From positions 1 through 44,102 of the forward strand of contig JADLEJ010000058.1 of NCBI GenBank assembly GCA_020846195.1: a DNA stretch of 44,102 nt. The letters run 5' to 3'. Below the pieces are notes generated by a model. The model made no database searches. It was given only the letters and a program-made list of their open reading frames with translations, and was not told where the DNA came from. The first letter of the stretch is position 1, and every line of letters starts with the position of its first letter. This stretch comes from Nitrospira sp. GTDB lineage: Bacteria; Nitrospirota; Nitrospiria; Nitrospirales; Nitrospiraceae. The translations under genes and the position numbers were made by a program. Of this stretch, positions 41,801 to 44,102 are shown in pieces.

Positions 41801-44102
41801 TTGCCGGGCCGATTAGCCTCTATGGAGGGGCCCTCGCCATCGATGCGCCCCTCACCGCGACCGGCACGAATACGATCACGCTCCAGGGGACCGGCGCCGT
41901 CACCGATGGGACCGGTGGGTATGTCGTGGCCGATAAGCTCGCGCTCTTGGGCGGCGCCGTCACGCTGGATCACGCTAGCAACAATGTCGGGACGCTGGCA
42001 GCCAGCGGCGTTGGCGCGGTGACCTACGCCGATAGCAATGCCTTGACCATCGGCACGGTTGGAGCAACGTCCGGGGTCAGCGCCACGGGGGCCGTCCGTA
42101 TCGAAACCCTGAGCGGCGACTTAACGGTCGCGGGCAATCTCGCCACGACTGATACGAGCGCCTCCGCTCTCATGCTCAATGCCGGGAAGACGGCCGCTGC
42201 GGGCACGCCAACCGGTGGCAATCTCCTGCTCTCCGGCAGTCCGGCGGTCACAGTGGGCGCTGGTGGACGGGCGACGCTCTATTCCGGCAGCGTTAGTGGC
42301 AGCACCGACCTGGCCACGCTGATCGGTAACGGAAGCGGCCGCTTCCGTTACAACAGCGATGAAGCGGCCACCAATTATACGCTGGCTCTTGGCACTGGAT
42401 TGTATGGAATCTATCGGGAACAGCCCGCGGCGACTATCACGGCCGATAGCCAGACCATCACCTACGGTGATGCGTTCACGCTGTCGACCACGCTTGGCGG
42501 GGTCAATGGGGATACGGTCGCCCAAGCCTTCGGCACGGCTCCAACGGTCGCTGTCGGAGGGAGTCTGTCGACCAGCAACAATCCTACGGCAGGATCTCAT
42601 ACTCTGACTGCCAGCGGCGCGGTTGGACGACTCGGTTATGCGGTTGCAAGTTATGTCAATGGCACGTTGACAGTGAATCAGCAGGCGTTGACCTATAGCG
42701 GGACGGCAGCGAATAAAGTGTACGACGGGACTCTGGCGGCGAGTCTAACGCATGCGCTGAGTGGCGTGGTGGCAGGCGATACGGTGACGACGGCGAGCGG
42801 CATCGGCGTGTTTGCGGATAAGAACGTGGGCATGGGCAAAACGGTGGCGGTAAGCGGTCTGACCATCAGCGGCAGCGACAGCGGCAACTACAGTCTGGGC
42901 AGTGCGGCGAGCACGACGGCGAATATCACGGCGAAGGCGCTGACCTATAGCGGGACGGCGGCGAACAAAATCTACGACGGGACTCTGGCGGCGAGTCTGA
43001 CGCATGCGCTGAGTGGCGTGGTGGCGGGCGAGACGGTGACGACGGCGAGCGGCACCGGGGCGTTTACGGATAAGAACGTGGGGACAGGCAAAACGGTGGC
43101 GGTAAGCGGCCTGACCATCAGCGGCGGCGACAGCGGCAACTACAGCCTGGGGAGTACGGCGAGCACGACAGCAAACATCACGGCGAAGGCGGCGACGGTG
43201 AGCGGGCTGACGGCGGCGAATAAAGAGTACGACGGGACGACCGACGCGACGGTGAGTCACAGCGGCGTGAGCTTCAGCGGCGTGGTGGCGGGCGATGCGG
43301 TGACGGCGAGCGGAACGAGCGGCCTGTTTATCAATAAGAACGTGGGGACAGGCAAGGCTGTGACGTTGAGCGGGACGACCTACGGCGGGCTCGACGTGGG
43401 GAACTATACGTTCACGGACCAAACCAGCACGACGGCGAATATTACAGCGAAGGCGCTGACCTATAGCGGGACGGCGGCGAACAAAGTGTACGACGGGACT
43501 CTGGCGGCGAGTCTGACGCATGCGCTGAGTGGCGTGGTGGCGGGCGAGACGGTGACGACGGCGAGCGGCACCGGGGCGTTTGCAGATAAGAACGTGGGGA
43601 CAGGCAAAACGGTGGCGGTAAGTGGCCTGACCATCAGCGGCAGCGACAGCGGCAACTACAGCCTGGGCAGTACCGCGAGCACGACGGCAAACATCACAGC
43701 GAAGGCGCTGACCTATACTGGGACAGCGGCGAATAAAGTGTATGACGGGAACACGGCGGCGAGCCTGACGCATGCGTTGAATGGTGTAGTGGCGGGGGAT
43801 ACGGTGACGACGGCGAGCGGCACCGGGGCGTTTGCAGATAAGAACGTGGGGACGGGCAAAACGGTGGCGGTAAGCGGCCTGACCATCAGCGGCGGCGACA
43901 GCGGCAACTACAGTCTGGGCAGTACCGCAAGCACGACGGCAACAATTACGACGAAGGCGGCGACGGTGAGCGGGCTGACGGCGGCGAACAAAGTGTACGA
44001 TGGGACGACCAGCGCGACCGTGAGCCACAGCGGCGTGAGCTTCAGCGGCGTGGTGGCGGGCGATGCGGTGACGGCGAGCGGAACGAGCGGCCTGTTTATC
44101 AA
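35815..44102 (+). CDS. Giant TpsA exoprotein (filamentous-hemagglutinin type), 3' end missing
   Basis: The frame is open without a stop from ATG 35815 (AAGGG about 10 bases upstream) to the window edge, over 2760 codons. In-frame ATGs at 35749 and 35686 would give a longer N-terminus. The signal peptide is LYLLSALAAGLMLGHPVGFA. The TPS secretion domain covers about residues 35-160: SFDIGSQARVDIRQPSADSV, IFGRLSANGQVYLTNPNGFY with NPNG at 116-119. A long Gly/Thr/Ser beta-helix follows, with a tandem duplication of about 465-477 residues (445-1386) and a recurring AGPI(S/T)LYGG motif. An MBG-like domain is near 2206-2290, then YDG repeats to the edge. It is probably a surface adhesin or matrix protein exported by the upstream TpsB. 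An unusual Cys pair occurs near residue 1848. Confidence 0.93.
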   Translation, partial: MGLVRTALYLLSALAAGLMLGHPVGFAEPPAPSQLPVGERVVGGAATITRQPATMTIDQHTSRAAIEWQSFDIGSQARVDIRQPSADSVLLNRILGDQATQIFGRLSANGQVYLTNPNGFYFSPSASVNVGGLVATTHQLSIEDFLAGRERFTRAGATGRILNEGELKAAMGGYIALLAPEVRNHGVIVAELGTVALAAGEAYELRFDPLRRLEGLRVEPATIATLVENRQAVLAPGGLIVLSALGANQLQGSVVKTDGLLEASSLVSKGGRIILEGGAITLGAQSTTAATGATGGGEVFIGGGWQGSGAMHQAAAVTMEPGAVVDASATTKGDGGTVVLWSDVRNPDSMTQAQGVLQARGGAEGGNGGRIETSGAHVEIDGATVDAGAPQGSGGLWLIDPYNYTINAGAAGTIATSLGNDTSVTIDTTNNTGPGAGSSSSDPGNITVSSAITKSSGTGDATLTLQAHNDITVSAPLTATSGKMNVVLLADQDGGGAGRIDVGANISTNGGGLWMGGNYLTNTNGGTLWVPFTGAGALTVGDGYAAASASLGTGVQIGYGVTLGTGGGNVAAYGYSTGVEGNTSTGVLLNRATVTTGGGNLFFDGISNYSSGSVATAKGVAIHNSSIVSTDAGQLSIRGELKSTSNFTNGVGLWIGHNFQTTTSTNNGSATLSTTSGAINLSGIGADSGGSSWRNGLMVTTSGGGDQISIRSVSGAITLDGQANFSASTTDTAGLLLQTDGVAVTSQTGAITLRGSNSQETVSTESAIRFTAGDTAGTMKIGADGTNPYSGNILIEGDSIHQRNTNPGSGSISMQSTGGLTIQSKGTTFTRLSAGSGTLTFDDDWNFGTSLSGFTFGKNTNTLPLTLSNALSVAGPISLYTGGLMLNGELTSSADGGMLLKAIGASGAGDITVASAITKSGGTGASTVELQANNNITVSSPLTATSGNMNVVLLADQDGSGSGRVDVGANISTNGGGLWMGGNYLTNTNGITPWVPFAGATALTVGDGYAAASTGLGSGLRVQNGVSLTTLGGHLAGYGYSSVSSSGTSYSYSTGLLVGAATVTTGGGNLTFDGIGNYTAGTVGFASGTELRAGSTVTTGAGNLSIRGELKNTSNFNRGAGVWSGAEYNDLAAGAGLGDVSIGTTSGHLTMTGIGASASGVGTGWRHGLIALPKGTGDDVRISTVSGNLTLDGSATYASSSTGGDSSGLQFQTTSTTNVVAVTSQTGAITLRGSNSQTSSQHDNAIRLTTVDTAGNIRIGYDATNAYSGNILIEGDSIQQRNDTNTGSGSIAVQSTGGLTIQSQGAAFTQLRAGNSGALTFDDDWNFGTNLGSFTLGKSTNTLPLTLSNALSVAGPISLYGGNLTVNANLTSTANGTGSLLLKSRGNITVAASKTLQTNNSALTLWSDSDANSDGHILLGNSVILNSANGLTSQATGGGHLTLGGGTDADADGRPDGPAFSTTVHGIQIGTTNTSASALYSGGGDIRLKGQTSTTSGADAYHGIGVFGALTAHSGDGAVAIDGQSADSYGVELSRGLGTGTGLSITSSKSSGTAISVNGTTSAAAHGLVFDENSTKLLQATGGGDIAITGAATGSNYGVWLQNTNVLANTGDILVNGQSGGVTINGSTLGKKTATAVTSSSSDIILTGNTVATSSASAIDTTGTLTVQPFGTSFSSALTWPLSGWTVANTISGLTLGKSGNTADLTIGSATSVAGPITLYGGNIAVNANLTSSNTGDIFIKSNAAANTSIALDSAASILKTGGARSTLTLQADGRIQAHGQIAASGSTPMDMVLWSDYRNTGFGGVSFFNNVTTNGGHLWAGGSNSNGGSTTWNGLTVGDGPSVGNVCCNYNAMDLSGTMATGGGDVLLWAGNGHSSGIRGVGLIGAATINAGSGQVTIIGDQITGGSNKLTLNTTGRFTWAPDGGDFGNAFTWSGTTSGGNFTGTGTAANLVINGIANLGGLTIGRYTGTGLTGDTVLTGITNSNDISIGSATTIAGPISLYGGALAIDAPLTATGTNTITLQGTGAVTDGTGGYVVADKLALLGGAVTLDHASNNVGTLAASGVGAVTYADSNALTIGTVGATSGVSATGAVRIETLSGDLTVAGNLATTDTSASALMLNAGKTAAAGTPTGGNLLLSGSPAVTVGAGGRATLYSGSVSGSTDLATLIGNGSGRFRYNSDEAATNYTLALGTGLYGIYREQPAATITADSQTITYGDAFTLSTTLGGVNGDTVAQAFGTAPTVAVGGSLSTSNNPTAGSHTLTASGAVGRLGYAVASYVNGTLTVNQQALTYSGTAANKVYDGTLAASLTHALSGVVAGDTVTTASGIGVFADKNVGMGKTVAVSGLTISGSDSGNYSLGSAASTTANITAKALTYSGTAANKIYDGTLAASLTHALSGVVAGETVTTASGTGAFTDKNVGTGKTVAVSGLTISGGDSGNYSLGSTASTTANITAKAATVSGLTAANKEYDGTTDATVSHSGVSFSGVVAGDAVTASGTSGLFINKNVGTGKAVTLSGTTYGGLDVGNYTFTDQTSTTANITAKALTYSGTAANKVYDGTLAASLTHALSGVVAGETVTTASGTGAFADKNVGTGKTVAVSGLTISGSDSGNYSLGSTASTTANITAKALTYTGTAANKVYDGNTAASLTHALNGVVAGDTVTTASGTGAFADKNVGTGKTVAVSGLTISGGDSGNYSLGSTASTTATITTKAATVSGLTAANKVYDGTTSATVSHSGVSFSGVVAGDAVTASGTSGLFI
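37147..38541 (+). repeat. tpsA long tandem repeat, copy 1 (465 codons)
   Basis: This copy runs from ITVSSAITKSSGTGDATLTL to the block after AGPISLYTGGLMLNGELTSS. The opening shares long exact DNA runs with copy 2 (about 47 identical bases in the segment for GGGLWMGGNYLTNTNG). Inner blocks NYSSG/NYTAG, LSIRGELK, TSQTGAITLRGSNSQ, NILIEGDSI and FDDDWNFGT recur in the same order in copy 2. Confidence 0.85.
38542..39972 (+). repeat. tpsA long tandem repeat, copy 2 (477 codons)
   Basis: The offset from copy 1 is 1395 bases at the start and 1440 bases at the FDDDWNFG block, so copy 2 holds about 45 extra bases, mostly in the segments around YGYSSVSSSGTSYSYST and AGAGLGDVS. The frame is kept throughout. 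A partial third echo with LTLGKS and AGPITLYGGN follows near 40890-40990. Confidence 0.85.
42685..43452 (+). repeat. YDG-domain higher-order repeat unit 1 (A-A-B, 768 bases)
   Basis: Three YDG domains: A at 42685-42936 and 42937-43188 (84 codons each, ALTYSGTAANKVYDGT ... GNYSLGS), and B at 43189-43452 (88 codons, AATVSGLTAANKEYDGTT ... GLDVGNYTFTD). A and B differ clearly in sequence, while the two A units are nearly identical in DNA. YDG domains are repeated beta modules of bacterial surface proteins. Confidence 0.88.
43453..44102 (+). repeat. YDG-domain higher-order repeat unit 2 (A-A-B, cut by the edge)
   Basis: Units A at 43453-43704 and 43705-43956 and B from 43957 repeat the order of unit 1 at a period of 768 bases. 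The DNA is almost the same as in unit 1, with scattered changes such as LNGVV for LSGVV. The array continues beyond the window. Confidence 0.88.

Noticed and set aside
42745..44028. Long minus-strand open frame (427 codons) across the YDG repeats
   Set aside because: It mirrors the repeat array on the opposite strand; the plus-strand frame continues tpsA without break and encodes clear YDG motifs, while the antisense product is Arg/His-rich repeat without domain features.
42685..44102. CRISPR-like array
   Set aside because: The repeat units are 252-264 bases, in frame, and code for YDG domains; there are no short repeats with unique spacers and no cas genes.

Overview
The window looks like a chromosomal segment of a GC-rich, Gram-negative environmental bacterium. 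The best guess is a Nitrospira-type nitrite oxidiser (Nitrospirota). The guess rests on overall gene content: paired DUF1800/DUF1501 secreted proteins, small DUF5069, DUF3386, DUF2007 and DUF4124 proteins, a PqqC-like oxygenase, and a very large two-partner-secreted protein with YDG repeats. No rRNA or other taxonomic marker is present, so this is inference. Lipoprotein signals, a Tat-like signal and an outer-membrane TpsB barrel show a diderm envelope.

Layout. 1-3545: end of an unknown gene, then a tightly packed plus-strand run of a secreted single-HKD phospholipase D/nuclease, an FAD monooxygenase, a nucleotidyltransferase-fold protein with altered acidic residues, and a TPM-domain membrane protein. 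3589-9561: a complete type I restriction-modification locus in the order hsdM-hsdS-fic-hsdR. A class II Fic AMPylase-like gene sits between the specificity and restriction genes. 9670-17183: small conserved genes on both strands, including a lipoprotein, DUF5069, DUF3386, a Lys/Ala/Pro-rich histone H1-like protein, a ClpS-like adaptor, a Ca2+/H+ exchanger, HemW and an FmdB zinc ribbon. 17184-25852: a structured leader before the DUF1800/DUF1501 pair; a translationally coupled PqqC-like oxygenase and secreted FGE-like protein; a tandemly duplicated small gene of which one copy is a relic; and several envelope proteins. 25894-33392: metH with a near-consensus promoter, an HD-GYP response regulator, the rph-rdgB pair, and a tRNA-Pro(TGG) gene that overlaps the end of rdgB. 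33393-44102: a terminator, then tpsB and a giant tpsA gene that runs off the right edge.

Working together: hsdM, hsdS and hsdR form a DNA-defence complex, with Fic as a possible toxin or regulator of the locus. rph and rdgB are a common RNA-processing/nucleotide-pool pair. TpsB should export TpsA. TpsA carries two nested repeat systems: a tandem 465-477 residue duplication and, near the window end, an A-A-B higher-order array of YDG domains whose DNA copies are almost identical. This could allow recombination-driven length variation. The most notable unexplained items are the Fic-containing restriction locus with three phased TTGAC repeats before fic, the relic/intact gene duplication at 22761-23469, the PqqC-like/FGE-like couple, and the tpsA repeat architecture.
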